Position numbers and translations under genes: made by a program. A model generated the notes under the pieces. That model searched no databases and had not been told where the DNA came from. It worked only from the letters and a program-made list of their open reading frames with translations. Shown here one piece after another: positions 16,962 to 26,078 of a stretch of DNA of 32,555 bases (its first letter is position 1; every line of letters starts with the position of its first letter). The stretch comes from Acidobacteriota bacterium (GTDB lineage Bacteria > Acidobacteriota > Terriglobia > Bryobacterales > Bryobacteraceae): contig JACOTZ010000102.1 in the NCBI GenBank assembly GCA_016178155.1, positions 1-32,555 on the forward strand, read 5' to 3'.

Positions 16962-19900
16962 ATGCCTCGACGCATTCTTGCGCTTGCCGCCCTGTTGCTG
17001 CCTGCCGTTCACGCGGTCCGCGCCCAAAACATCACGGGCGCGATCCTGGGCAGCGTCACCGATCCGACCCGCGCCGCCGTGCCGAACGCCGAAGTGGAAG
17101 TGGTGCATGTGCCAACCAACCAAGCCACGCGAGTGGCCACGGATACGGCCGGGTTTTACCAGGCGAATTACCTGCGGCCGGGGCGCTACCGGGTTTCGGT
17201 AACGAGTTCCGGGTTCAAGCGGTCGGTTCGGGAAGACCTGGACCTGCCCCTGGAGGGCCGCTTGCGGATCGATTTTCAACTCGAGGTCGGCGATGCCACG
17301 GCAAGCCTCACGGTAACCGCCGAAAACCCGCTGGTCGAGTCCGAGACCGCTTCGCTCGGCCAGGTGGTCAACACGCGCTCGGTGGAGGAGCTTCCAATCG
17401 AGGGGCGGAACATCTTCGACCTGGCCGGCCTTGCCGCCGGCGTGCAGGTGAATCCGCGGGCTATCGGCAGCACCGCGTCAACCGGAGACGTGGGCCGGCC
17501 GCTGTTTGTACTGTCTGACATCTCGATCAACGGAGGACGCTTCCGCACCAACGACTACCTGGTGGACGGCGTGTCCATCATGCTCCCGGAGAACAACAAC
17601 TTCGCCATCTCGCCCTCTCCGGACAGCACCCAGGAGCTGAAGGTGCTCACCAACAGCTTTGGGCCGCAGTTTGGCCGAAGCGGGGGCGGCGTCATCAACG
17701 TAATCACCAAGGGAGGTACGAACGAACTTCACGGTTCGGCCTACTGGTTTTTCCGAAACGACCGGCTGCGGGCGAACAACTTCTTCTCGAATGCGCGCAG
17801 ACAGGCGAGGCCGGTGTTCCACTTCAACATGTACGGTGCGGCTGTCGGAGGTCCCATCGTGAAGAACAAGACCTTCTTTTTTGCCGACTACCAGGGACAC
17901 GGGGAAGATATCGGGGGAGGCGCTGGAATCCTCACTGTGCCCACCTCGGCCCAGAAGCGCGGCGACTTCTCGGCCACCCGGAACGCGGCCGGAAATCCGG
18001 TGATTGTCTACGACCCTTTCACGACGCGCGCCGCTCCAGGTGGCGGCTTCGTGAGGACTCCGTTCCCCGGCAACGTGGTTCCGCTCAGCCAGCAGACCCG
18101 GGTAGCCCGGAGGCTCCTCGATTTCATGCCGGAGCCGAATCGCGAAGGACAAGGACCGGCGGGCATCAACAACTACGTGTGGAGCCCGAGCAGCTTCGTC
18201 GGAAGCGACCAGTGGTCGGTGCGAGTCGATCACCGTTTCTCGGAGAATCACAATCTGTTTGGCCGCATCGCCCGCAATACCGGCGACACCGGACAGTCGG
18301 GTCCCTTCAACAGCATCGCGGACACAGTGCTCGGGACGACAGTGAACCGCGTCCTGACGGGCGTAGTGAATTACACGGCTACGCTTTCACCCACGCGTAT
18401 CCTGAATCTTCGCGGCGGAGCCGTGAGGCGGTTCGAAGGGCGGATTCCACGCTCGGCCGGTCAGGTGGATCTGACCGATCTGGGTTTCCCTCCGAGCATT
18501 GCGGCGGCCGCGCAGGAGCAGATCTTTCCGACCATTGGCATCGCCAATTACACGGGCCTGGGCGCTCCCGCGGGAGACCGCATCCGCCGTGGGAACGATA
18601 TCTATACGCTGGTGGCGGAACAGACCGAGTACCGCGGCCGGCACACCCTGACCTACGGCGGCGATCTGAGGCTTTACAACCAAACTCCCTTCCAGGGGGG
18701 CTCGCCGGCCGGCAGCTACAGCTTTGGGTTGGCCCAAACGCAAGGTCCCGATCCGCTCCAGGCGTCTTTGACCGCCGGTAACGGGCTGGCATCACTCTTG
18801 ACGGGCTTCGGCAGCGGATCCATCAACAGCGTGCCGGCGGGCGCCATCCGGAACATGTACTATGCGTTTTTCTTCAATGACGACGTCCGCTTCCAACGCT
18901 TGACGATCAACGCTGGAGTGCGCTGGGAATACGAGCAGCCGCGCACGGAGCGCTACAACCGCTTGGGCACTTTCGATTTCAATGCACCCTTCCCGATCCC
19001 CATCCCGGCTCTGCCGGATCTCCGCGGAGTATTGCGCCTGGCTGGCCAGGACGGACAGCCGCGAGGGCAGTTCGACTCCAGCTTCCGCAACTTCGGGCCG
19101 CGTCTTGGCCTGGCCTACCGCTGGGACGACAGGACCGTGCTGCGCGCCGGGTATGCAATATTCTTTGCGCCTCGCTTCGGAACGACCGGCGCTCAAAACT
19201 TCGGCATGCCGGGGGCTCAGATTACGACCCCGTGGGTGTCGTCGCTCGATGGAGTCACGCCGCTGAACGTGATCGACAATCCATTCCCGGACGGCCTGCT
19301 CCAGGCCCCCGACACGATCGTCTACCGCACGCAGCTCGGCCAGGGCGTTCTTGTGATGGACCGCGCCAATAAATCTAACAACTATAACCAGCAGTGGAAC
19401 CTTACTGTGCAACGCCAGTTGCCCGGCGAGCTACTGATTGAGGCAGGCTACGCCGGGAACCAGGGGACCCGCATTCCAATCTCGATGAACTGGAATCAGC
19501 TCGACCCGCAGTACCAGCGATTGGGTGCCGAGTTGAACCGGCAGGTCCCGAATCCGTTCTTCGGTATCGCCGACGTCGGCATTCTGGCCCAGCGCACAGT
19601 AGCGCAGTCGCAACTTCTGCGCCCGTATCCCCAATACACTGCTGTCACCACGAACTCTCCCGCCGTGGCGCAGAACATGGGCTCGTCCAGTTACCACTCC
19701 CTGATCCTCCGCGCCGAAAAACGATTCGGCCGCGGCTACAACCTCCTGGTGACGTATACGAACTCCAAGCTGATCGACAACGGGAGCGGACGCGTATTCG
19801 GAGAAACGGCGTTTGTGCCCCCGATCCAGAACATCTACAACCTGGCTGCCGAGCGCAGCCTGTCCGAGGGCGACGTTTCCCAGCGGCTTGTGATCAGCCA

Positions 19901-20423
19901 CACGGTGGAACTGCCTTTCGGCCGCGGCCGGGCTGTGCTGGCGGACGCACCCGCGGCGCTCAACTGGCTTGCCGGAGGCTGGTCGGCAACGGGTGCGTTC
20001 TCCTGGAACACCGGTTTTCCGCTCGCTCTCACCTCCACGGGAAACAGCGGCGTGGGAAGCGCCGTACTCCGGCCGAACAGCACCGGGAAATCGGCGAACC
20101 TCGGCGGGAGTCCGCAGTCCCGGCTGAATCGTTACTTCGATACCGCTCAGTTCACCGTGCCCCCGCCGTTCACGTTCGGCAATGTTGCGCGCACCCTGCC
20201 CGATGTTCGCGGGCCCAGCCGGCTGAACTACAACCTCGCGGTCCAAAAGTCCTTCCCCGTGCGTGAACGGTTTTCCGTGCTGTTTCGCGCGGAGGCGTTC
20301 AATCTTACGAACACGCCGTACTTCCTCACTCCGGGTGAGTCGCTGGGATCACCCGCCTTTGGCGTGATCAATTCGGCTTCCGGGGAGCGGCAAGTGCAAT
20401 TCTCCCTAAAGGTTTTGTTCTAA
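16962..20423 (+). CDS. Oar-like TonB-dependent outer-membrane receptor, GntR-controlled
   Basis: A 1153-residue outer-membrane receptor from ATG 16962, which has GGGGG 8 nt upstream and gives the signal peptide MPRRILALAALLLPAVHAVRAQ. The in-frame ATG at 16947 overlaps operator O2 and is less likely. A carboxypeptidase-regulatory-like domain (ILGSVTDPTRAAVPNAEVEV onward, residues about 25-110) precedes the plug (VEELPIEGRNIFDLAGLAAGVQ; later GGVINVITKGGTNELHG). A long beta-barrel follows and ends QFSLKVLF with the C-terminal Phe. The protein imports a substrate too large for porins. It is followed 14 nt later by the sialidase-like gene and shares the operator region with a catabolic operon containing a sulfatase, so the substrate is probably a sulfated or acidic glycan fragment. 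That link is inferred from context. Confidence 0.93.
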   Translation: MPRRILALAALLLPAVHAVRAQNITGAILGSVTDPTRAAVPNAEVEVVHVPTNQATRVATDTAGFYQANYLRPGRYRVSVTSSGFKRSVREDLDLPLEGRLRIDFQLEVGDATASLTVTAENPLVESETASLGQVVNTRSVEELPIEGRNIFDLAGLAAGVQVNPRAIGSTASTGDVGRPLFVLSDISINGGRFRTNDYLVDGVSIMLPENNNFAISPSPDSTQELKVLTNSFGPQFGRSGGGVINVITKGGTNELHGSAYWFFRNDRLRANNFFSNARRQARPVFHFNMYGAAVGGPIVKNKTFFFADYQGHGEDIGGGAGILTVPTSAQKRGDFSATRNAAGNPVIVYDPFTTRAAPGGGFVRTPFPGNVVPLSQQTRVARRLLDFMPEPNREGQGPAGINNYVWSPSSFVGSDQWSVRVDHRFSENHNLFGRIARNTGDTGQSGPFNSIADTVLGTTVNRVLTGVVNYTATLSPTRILNLRGGAVRRFEGRIPRSAGQVDLTDLGFPPSIAAAAQEQIFPTIGIANYTGLGAPAGDRIRRGNDIYTLVAEQTEYRGRHTLTYGGDLRLYNQTPFQGGSPAGSYSFGLAQTQGPDPLQASLTAGNGLASLLTGFGSGSINSVPAGAIRNMYYAFFFNDDVRFQRLTINAGVRWEYEQPRTERYNRLGTFDFNAPFPIPIPALPDLRGVLRLAGQDGQPRGQFDSSFRNFGPRLGLAYRWDDRTVLRAGYAIFFAPRFGTTGAQNFGMPGAQITTPWVSSLDGVTPLNVIDNPFPDGLLQAPDTIVYRTQLGQGVLVMDRANKSNNYNQQWNLTVQRQLPGELLIEAGYAGNQGTRIPISMNWNQLDPQYQRLGAELNRQVPNPFFGIADVGILAQRTVAQSQLLRPYPQYTAVTTNSPAVAQNMGSSSYHSLILRAEKRFGRGYNLLVTYTNSKLIDNGSGRVFGETAFVPPIQNIYNLAAERSLSEGDVSQRLVISHTVELPFGRGRAVLADAPAALNWLAGGWSATGAFSWNTGFPLALTSTGNSGVGSAVLRPNSTGKSANLGGSPQSRLNRYFDTAQFTVPPPFTFGNVARTLPDVRGPSRLNYNLAVQKSFPVRERFSVLFRAEAFNLTNTPYFLTPGESLGSPAFGVINSASGERQVQFSLKVLF

Positions 20424-20437
20424 CGAGGGAGCGTCTC

Positions 20438-22318
20438 TTGCGATTCCTGCTTGGCTGGACCCTGGGCGCGACGATCCTGGCCGCCCAAAGCGCCGATTGG
20501 CGCAACATCAGGACCGGCCAGGTGATCCCCGATGAAGGATACGCCGACCAGCCGTACGTCGTGAAAACCGCCGATGGCGCCTGGCTCTGCGTGATCACCA
20601 CAGGACCCGGCGCCGAGGGACAGACCGGCCAGCATGTGGTGACGCGCCGCAGCACCGATCAGGGCAAGACCTGGTCGGAACCCGTGGATGTCGAGCCTTC
20701 GATTGGGCCGGAGGCCTCCTATGCTGTCCTGTTGAAAGTCCCCAACGGGCGCATCTACGTCTTCTATAACCACAACACGGACAATATCCGCCAGGTGATC
20801 GCCGACAAACCGTGGTATCCCGACGGCTTTTGCCGTCGAGTGGACAGCTTGGGCCACTTCGTCTTTAAGTACAGCGACGATCACGGGCGCACGTGGTCAG
20901 CCGGGCGATATGGCATCCCTATGCGTGTTTTCGAGATTGACCGCCGCAACCCTTACGGGGGCAAGCTGAAGTTCTTCTGGAACGTGGGGCGGGCTTTCAG
21001 TCATGCGGGAGCCGGCTACGTCCCTCTGCACAAGGTGGGTGGATTCGGCGAGGGCTTCTTCACGTCGAACGAAGGCGTATTGCTGCGGAGCGATAACATC
21101 CTCACCGAGCGCGATCCAGAGAAGATCCGCTGGGAGACGCTGCCGGAAGGTGACATTGGCATCCGGGCGCCGGCCGGTGGCGGCCCCATCGCCGGCGAGC
21201 ACAGTTTTTCGGTGCTCAGCGATGGGTCGCTATTCTGCGTCTTCCGGACGATCGACGGGTACCCCGCCTATACCTATAGCCGCGATGGCGGCCGCACGTG
21301 GGATCCCTCGCAATACATGCGGTTCGACGACGGCCGCCTGATGAAGCACCCGCGCGCGGCCAACTTTGCCTGGCGCTGCGAGAACGGCAAGTTCCTCTAC
21401 TGGTTTCACAACCATGGCGGGCGTTTCATTCGCGAGCACCCCCGCAGACGAACCATCGCGTACGAAGAACGAAACCCTGTGTGGCTGCTGGGCGGCGTGG
21501 AGGCGGATTCTCCCAGGGGCAAGGTGATTCGCTGGTCGCAGCCGGAGATCGTTCTTTACGATGACGACCCCATTCAGCGGATGAGCTATCCCGATCTGAT
21601 CGAAGACGGTGGCAAGTACTTCCTCACCGAGACCCAGAAGGAGATCGCCCGGGTTCACGAGATCGACGCGGCCCTCCTCGAAGGTCTGTGGAGGCAGTTG
21701 GAGAACCCGGATGGGCGAGTGGCTGCCGCCGGCCTGTTGGTCGACTTGCCCGGCCCTAGGCGCTCGATGCCCGCGTCAGTGGAAGCGCCTCAGCTTCCGC
21801 TCTTCGCCCGGCGCGCCCGGCCTCCCGGCCACGGAGCCGAGGATTTGCGCTCAGGCTTCTCGATCGACCTCTGGGCGGCTCTGCGCGACCTCTCGTCAGG
21901 ACAGGCAATGATCGACAATCGCACGCGGGACGGCAAGGGCCTCGTGCTTCGTACAGCGGCCGGCGGCGCGGTCGAGATCGTCATGAATGACGGCCAGACT
22001 GAGAACCGTTGGGCCTCGGATCCGGGAGTTCTAACACCGGGCAAGCTTCATCACATCACGGTTACCGTGGACGGTGGACCGAAGATTATCAGCGTTGTCA
22101 TCGATGGTAAGCTCTGCGACGGCGGCGACGCCCGGCAATTCGGATGGGGGCGCTTCAGCCCGAACCTGCGCTCGGCCAATGGAGGACCGGCGCTCCGGAT
22201 TGGCGAGGGCCTGAGCGGCGAGATCCGCCGGCTGCGTATCTACGGCAGGGCGCTCCGTACTTCCGAAGCCATCGCTAACTTCCGCGCGGGGATGTTCGCG
22301 ACCGCTACACGCCCGTGA
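20438..22318 (+). CDS. Secreted sialidase-like (BNR propeller) protein with C-terminal LamG domain
   Basis: A 626-residue exported protein. TTG 20438 starts a signal peptide (RFLLGWTLGATILAAQ) with GAGGGAG upstream, 14 nt after the receptor stop. The N-terminal two thirds (residues 20-420) form a sialidase-type propeller with three Asp boxes: STDQGKTW (72-79), SDDHGRTW (146-153) and SRDGGRTW (281-288). Residues about 465-620 form a concanavalin/LamG-like sandwich (SGFSIDLWAALRDL ... GEIRRLRIYGRALR), a typical carbohydrate-binding add-on. The sialidase FRIP/YRIP arginine motif before the first Asp box is replaced by DQPYVVKT, so a true neuraminidase activity is doubtful. Other BNR-fold glycosidases or polysaccharide lyases remain possible. 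Co-transcription with the TonB receptor and divergence from a sulfatase operon point to glycan breakdown at the cell surface. Confidence 0.82.
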   Translation: MRFLLGWTLGATILAAQSADWRNIRTGQVIPDEGYADQPYVVKTADGAWLCVITTGPGAEGQTGQHVVTRRSTDQGKTWSEPVDVEPSIGPEASYAVLLKVPNGRIYVFYNHNTDNIRQVIADKPWYPDGFCRRVDSLGHFVFKYSDDHGRTWSAGRYGIPMRVFEIDRRNPYGGKLKFFWNVGRAFSHAGAGYVPLHKVGGFGEGFFTSNEGVLLRSDNILTERDPEKIRWETLPEGDIGIRAPAGGGPIAGEHSFSVLSDGSLFCVFRTIDGYPAYTYSRDGGRTWDPSQYMRFDDGRLMKHPRAANFAWRCENGKFLYWFHNHGGRFIREHPRRRTIAYEERNPVWLLGGVEADSPRGKVIRWSQPEIVLYDDDPIQRMSYPDLIEDGGKYFLTETQKEIARVHEIDAALLEGLWRQLENPDGRVAAAGLLVDLPGPRRSMPASVEAPQLPLFARRARPPGHGAEDLRSGFSIDLWAALRDLSSGQAMIDNRTRDGKGLVLRTAAGGAVEIVMNDGQTENRWASDPGVLTPGKLHHITVTVDGGPKIISVVIDGKLCDGGDARQFGWGRFSPNLRSANGGPALRIGEGLSGEIRRLRIYGRALRTSEAIANFRAGMFATATRP

Positions 22319-22356
22319 GGGAGCCGGTTGTCAGCTAAAGGCGTAAACGGACGAAG

Positions 22357-23073
22357 CTAGGTCCCGTTCGGGGCGGCGGCGGCGGCCGCCACCTTGGGCT
22401 GTCGACTGGCCTCGAGCGCTACGCCGAGCGCCTGCACTGACGGAATCATCACCAGCCGGTGTCCCAAGGCGATCAAACCCTGTCTCGCCAGCGCGTTCAG
22501 CGTGGTCGAGGTGGTTTCGCGGGTCGCCCCGATATAGCTCGCCAGCTCGTTTTGCGAGATATGAATCACGCTGCCGTCGGGCTCCGGACCGGGATACAGC
22601 CGCGCCAGCTCCCCAAGATAAAAGAGCACTCGCTGCTTCACATCACTCAGACAGAGATGCTCGATCTTGCGCTCCAGCTCGTCCTTGCGGTCGAGCAGGT
22701 GCCTGGTCAGCGATGTCCATGCCTCGGCGTTGCGCGCACAAAACTGCAGGAACAAGTCGCCCGTGCACGCATAGACCACGCCTGATTCGAGCATGGTCGC
22801 AGTCGTCGTGTAGACGTTGTCGTAGATGAGGGCCTGCTCGCCGAACAGGGTTCCCGGGGCGAGCATCGAAATCAGGATGCTGCGCTCGGCGTCCGGCGTA
22901 CGCTCCAGCTTGACGAGCCCGGACTCCAGAAAATAGATATGGCTGGCTATGGTGCCGCTGGTGTAGATAGTGGCGCCGCGTTTCGGAAAGACGAGCCTCC
23001 TGACCCCATCGACGTGGATCAGGTGCTCGCGAATCACGGATGCGACGCTGGTCGACCGGTAGGTATGATCCAT
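22357..23073 (-). CDS. Crp/Fnr-family transcriptional regulator
   Basis: A 238-residue regulator. Residues about 25-115 form the cyclic-nucleotide-binding-type beta-roll (GATIYTSGTIASHIYFLESGLVKLERT; PGTLFGEQALIYDNVYTTTATM). A long dimer helix (DRKDELERKIEHLCLSDVKQRVL) and a Crp-type helix-turn-helix follow (HISQNELASYIGATRETTSTTLNALARQGLI, residues about 170-200). The four-cysteine pattern of Fnr iron-sulfur proteins is absent, so it probably binds a small molecule or is redox-independent. The C-terminal tail ends in an alanine run and is likely disordered. It is the last gene of the aromatic amino acid operon, 13 nt after tyrA, with GAGAG before the ATG. Whether it regulates that pathway or merely shares the transcript is unclear. 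Confidence 0.9.
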   Translation of the reverse strand: MDHTYRSTSVASVIREHLIHVDGVRRLVFPKRGATIYTSGTIASHIYFLESGLVKLERTPDAERSILISMLAPGTLFGEQALIYDNVYTTTATMLESGVVYACTGDLFLQFCARNAEAWTSLTRHLLDRKDELERKIEHLCLSDVKQRVLFYLGELARLYPGPEPDGSVIHISQNELASYIGATRETTSTTLNALARQGLIALGHRLVMIPSVQALGVALEASRQPKVAAAAAAPNGT

Positions 23074-23086
23074 GGCGGCTCTCGCT

Positions 23087-23935
23087 TTAAGCAGTGCGGC
23101 GGCGAACCCGCTTTGCTACCTGCTCCGCAACACTGAACTGGTCCTCGAGTTTCGAGGTTGTAAGATTCTCTCGAAATTCTAGCAATTTGTCAATATACAA
23201 AGATAGAGCCTGGTCAACATTTGAAGCGTTAGTCGCCAGGATGTCACGCCAGACGTCGTAAGGGCTGAGGGCCAGCCGCGTCATGTCGTGAAGCCCTGGG
23301 CCGGAAGTCCGAAGTAATTGATTCAACGGCTCTTCCTCGCTCAGGGCGACCGCCAAAGCCGAAGACGCAAGCTGCGGCAGATGCGAAGTAAAAGCAACCG
23401 CGCGATCATGCTCGGGCGGGCTCACCACGACGGGTATAGCGCCAAACGACCGCACCCAGTCGACGAGGTCCTTCGCGGGCCGCGTTCCCAGCAGTTCAGG
23501 GCTCGCAGGGGCAAAAACGTAAGGTAGATTACGAAACAGCTCCGGGTCCGCAGCCTCGACCCCGCGCGCCTCCTTACCGGCCATGGGGTGGCCCCCAAGA
23601 AACTGGCCGACGGGCAGACAGCGCGTCGCCTCATCAACGATTTGCGCTTTGGTACTGCCGGCGTCAGTCACCATGCAGCCGGGCCGAATCATGCCAGTGA
23701 GGTCGCGAATGGTTTGCAGAATGCGGCTGATCGGTTGGGAGAGATAGATCAGGTCGGCTTCCGCGGCGGCTTGGGCCAGATCGGCCGCTTCATCGATGAC
23801 GCCGAGAGCGCGGGCGCGCTCGAGCGTGGCCGGCGAACTGACGCCGAGAATACGCCCCCCGAACCCGGCCTTACGCAAGGCGAGAGCGAAAGAGCCCCCG
23901 ATGAGCCCGACGCCCGCGATTGCGACGCAGCGCAT
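23087..23935 (-). CDS. tyrA: Prephenate/arogenate dehydrogenase
   Basis: A 282-residue NAD(P)-dependent enzyme that oxidatively decarboxylates prephenate (or arogenate) on the way to tyrosine. The N-terminal Rossmann motif GVGLIGGSFA (residues 8-17) starts almost at once. DAGSTK near residue 91, the catalytic-region GGHPMAGKE near 114 and SHLPQLASSA near 188 are all TyrA signatures. The protein ends soon after the helical dimerisation domain and lacks a C-terminal ACT domain, so tyrosine feedback through ACT is not expected. The gene lies 6 nt after aroF and 13 nt before the Crp-like gene on the same transcript. Prephenate would be supplied by the chorismate mutase encoded two genes upstream. 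Confidence 0.95.
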   Translation of the reverse strand: MRCVAIAGVGLIGGSFALALRKAGFGGRILGVSSPATLERARALGVIDEAADLAQAAAEADLIYLSQPISRILQTIRDLTGMIRPGCMVTDAGSTKAQIVDEATRCLPVGQFLGGHPMAGKEARGVEAADPELFRNLPYVFAPASPELLGTRPAKDLVDWVRSFGAIPVVVSPPEHDRAVAFTSHLPQLASSALAVALSEEEPLNQLLRTSGPGLHDMTRLALSPYDVWRDILATNASNVDQALSLYIDKLLEFRENLTTSKLEDQFSVAEQVAKRVRRRTA

Positions 23936-23941
23936 CGCGCC

Positions 23942-24955
23942 TCAGACCGTTCGCCCCACTGCCGTGGCGATGATCCTGAGCTGCTGCATCAGCTCGGAGA
24001 ACTGCTCGGGACGGAGCGATTGAGCGCCATCACTGAGCGCGCGGTCGGGGTCGTGATGCACCTCGACGAGCAGGCCATCGGCACCCGCGGCCACCGCGGC
24101 CCGCGCCATCGGCAGCACGTGATCGCGGCGCCCGGTGCCATGCGAAGGATCGGCAATAATCGGCAAATGCGACAGTTTCTTAGTCACCGGGATCGCCGAG
24201 ATGTCCATGGTATTGCGCGTCGAAGTCTCGAAAGTGCGGATGCCTCGTTCGCAGAGAATCACATCGTAGTTGCCGCCTGACAGGATGTACTCGGCCGAGA
24301 GCAGCAGCTCCTCAACGGTTGCCGCGATGCCGCGCTTCAGCAGCACCGGTTTGCGCAGCTTCGCCAGTTCCTTGAGCAGGTTGAAATTCTGCATATTGCG
24401 CGCCCCCACCTGCAGGATGTCCGCGTACTCGGCCAGCAGGGGGATCTGGGTCTGGTCCATCACCTCGCTAATCGCCAGCAGCCCGTGGCGATCAGCGGCT
24501 TGGCGGAGCAGTTGCAGACCCTTCTCGCCCAGACCCTGAAAGCTATAGGGCGAGCTGCGGGGCTTGAACGCACCCCCGCGGATCACCTTCGCGCCCGCGC
24601 CGGCAACGAGCTCGGCGGAAAGATTGATCTGCTCCTCGCTTTCGACGCTGCACGGGCCCGCCATGGCCACCACGTTGGGCCCGCCGATCTGCACGTTTCC
24701 GATCTGCACCACCGTGCCGCCCGGGCGGAATGGGCGGCTGGCCAGCTTGTAGGCCGAAGCGATGCGGTGCGCTTCCTTGACGCCTTCGAGCACCTCGAAA
24801 TCCACCGGGTCGATGTCATCCTCGGGACCGATTCCGCCCAGCACGGTGTGCATCACACCCGTGGAGCGGTGTACGGTGAAGTTCATCCGCACCATGCGGT
24901 CGATGACCGACTGGATCTGCGCCTCGCTGGCGCCGTTCTGCATGACAACGATCAT
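23942..24955 (-). CDS. aroF: 3-deoxy-7-phosphoheptulonate (DAHP) synthase with N-terminal ferredoxin-like regulatory domain
   Basis: A 337-residue first enzyme of the shikimate pathway, joining phosphoenolpyruvate and erythrose 4-phosphate. Residues 1-70 form a ferredoxin-like domain ([20 protein letters not shown]) as in the Thermotoga-type type I-beta enzymes, where it mediates tyrosine or phenylalanine inhibition. The barrel shows GPCSVES (101-107), [21 protein letters not shown] and DPSHGTGRR, which hold the phosphate- and metal-binding residues. The ATG overlaps the chorismate mutase stop by 4 nt (ATGA), so the two products are probably made in equal amounts and may form a complex, as known for fused enzymes in Firmicutes. 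It is followed 6 nt later by tyrA. Confidence 0.95.
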   Translation of the reverse strand: MIVVMQNGASEAQIQSVIDRMVRMNFTVHRSTGVMHTVLGGIGPEDDIDPVDFEVLEGVKEAHRIASAYKLASRPFRPGGTVVQIGNVQIGGPNVVAMAGPCSVESEEQINLSAELVAGAGAKVIRGGAFKPRSSPYSFQGLGEKGLQLLRQAADRHGLLAISEVMDQTQIPLLAEYADILQVGARNMQNFNLLKELAKLRKPVLLKRGIAATVEELLLSAEYILSGGNYDVILCERGIRTFETSTRNTMDISAIPVTKKLSHLPIIADPSHGTGRRDHVLPMARAAVAAGADGLLVEVHHDPDRALSDGAQSLRPEQFSELMQQLRIIATAVGRTV

Positions 24956-25245
24956 GACTGCTCCATCTTCGCTTTTTGCAGCGTGCGCATTTCATCGATG
25001 ATGCGCTCGTAGATGCGTTTGACGGCCTCCGGCGGCAGCGGTCCCCCATTATGGGAAAGCACGTTCCGGTACACCTCGTCTTCGCGCCTGGGCTCGTACA
25101 CCGGCATCTGGAAGCGCTGCTTGATCGCCCCGATCTCCTCGACGATACGGGTGCGGCGATTCAGCAACTCCAGGATTTCCAGGTCCACGGCATCGATGCG
25201 GCGGCGGCAGCCCGCGAGCGCGTCCAGCGCCTGTCTCCTGCTCAT
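24952..25245 (-). CDS. Chorismate mutase (AroQ class)
   Basis: A 97-residue all-helical enzyme converting chorismate to prephenate. Its pattern [37 protein letters not shown] contains the AroQ active-site Arg (RRRID) and the Arg/Lys pair of helix 1. [14 protein letters not shown] continues with the conserved basic residue, and the last helix holds the Glu/Gln region. Length is that of a stand-alone AroQ. It overlaps trpA (upstream) and aroF (downstream) by 4 nt each as ATGA, so it is translated within a tightly coupled run. In Bacillus and relatives this module is fused to DAHP synthase; here it is a separate but coupled gene, which suggests a partner role in feedback control as well as catalysis. 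Confidence 0.92.
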   Translation of the reverse strand: MSRRQALDALAGCRRRIDAVDLEILELLNRRTRIVEEIGAIKQRFQMPVYEPRREDEVYRNVLSHNGGPLPPEAVKRIYERIIDEMRTLQKAKMEQS

Positions 25246-26078
25246 GCCGCCCCTTTGCGCAGGCCGTCTTTCAGCGCGCGCGCCTGCGCCTCGAGCTGCG
25301 CTTCCAGGGCGGGACGGTCCATGTTTTGCTCGATCGTCCGCACGAAGGCGCTGCCCACGACCACGGCGTCGGCGAGCCGTCCGATCTGAGCCGCCTGGTC
25401 TGGCGTTGAAATGCCGAAGCCCACGGCCAGCGGCAGGTCCGTGGCCGCGCGCATGGCACGGACCAGCGGTTCGACCGCCTCCGACAGAGAACTGCGCTCG
25501 CCGGTCACACCCATGCGCGAGACCAGATAAACGAAGCCGCTCGAATACCGGGAGACCAGTTCGAGCCGGCGCGGCGTGCTGGTGGGCGCCGCCAGGAACA
25601 CCGTATCCAGGTTCTGCTTCCGCATCACCGGGACATAGGCGTCAGCCTCCTCGACGCTCAGGTCCGTCAGCAGGCAGCCGTCGATTCCATGCCGAACGGC
25701 GTCACGCGCCAGCGCCTCGAGCCCATATCGCATCACCGGATTCAGGTAGGTGAATAGCAGCAGTGGAATGTTCGACTGCGCTCGGATGCGTGCCGCGATC
25801 CCAAGGACCGAGGGCAGGGTGGTTCCCGCGCGCAGCGCCCGCTCGGAGGCGCGCTGGATCACGGGGCCGTCCGCGATCGGATCGGAGAAGGGCACACCCA
25901 GCTCGATCAGGTCGGCGCCGCCGTGCTCGAGCGCCGCCACCAGGGCCGGAGTGCGGTCGGGGCAAGGGTCGCCCGCGGTGATGTAGGCGATCAGCCCGCG
26001 CCGGCCGTCCGCGCGAAGCTGCGCGAACAGCCGGCTGATGCGAGAGCCGCCCTGCGTTCCGGTGGCGATGCTGCTCAC
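25242..26078 (-). CDS. trpA: Tryptophan synthase alpha chain
   Basis: A 278-residue enzyme that splits indole-3-glycerol phosphate to indole and glyceraldehyde 3-phosphate and channels indole to TrpB. GTG 26078 is chosen because GGGAG lies 6 nt upstream and it gives a family-length protein; the longer frame to 26135 adds 19 residues with no homology and no better start. Residues LIELGVPFSDPIADGP hold the catalytic Glu59 and Asp66 (numbering from GTG). The barrel continues with PLLLFTYLNP, GCLLTDLSVEE, FLAAPTSTPRR, YLVSRMGVTG and AVGFGIS, all standard TrpA motifs. It overlaps the chorismate mutase gene by 4 nt. Unusually, 321 bp containing tandem hairpin repeats separate it from trpB, which often abuts or overlaps trpA. 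Confidence 0.94.
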   Translation of the reverse strand: MSSIATGTQGGSRISRLFAQLRADGRRGLIAYITAGDPCPDRTPALVAALEHGGADLIELGVPFSDPIADGPVIQRASERALRAGTTLPSVLGIAARIRAQSNIPLLLFTYLNPVMRYGLEALARDAVRHGIDGCLLTDLSVEEADAYVPVMRKQNLDTVFLAAPTSTPRRLELVSRYSSGFVYLVSRMGVTGERSSLSEAVEPLVRAMRAATDLPLAVGFGISTPDQAAQIGRLADAVVVGSAFVRTIEQNMDRPALEAQLEAQARALKDGLRKGAA

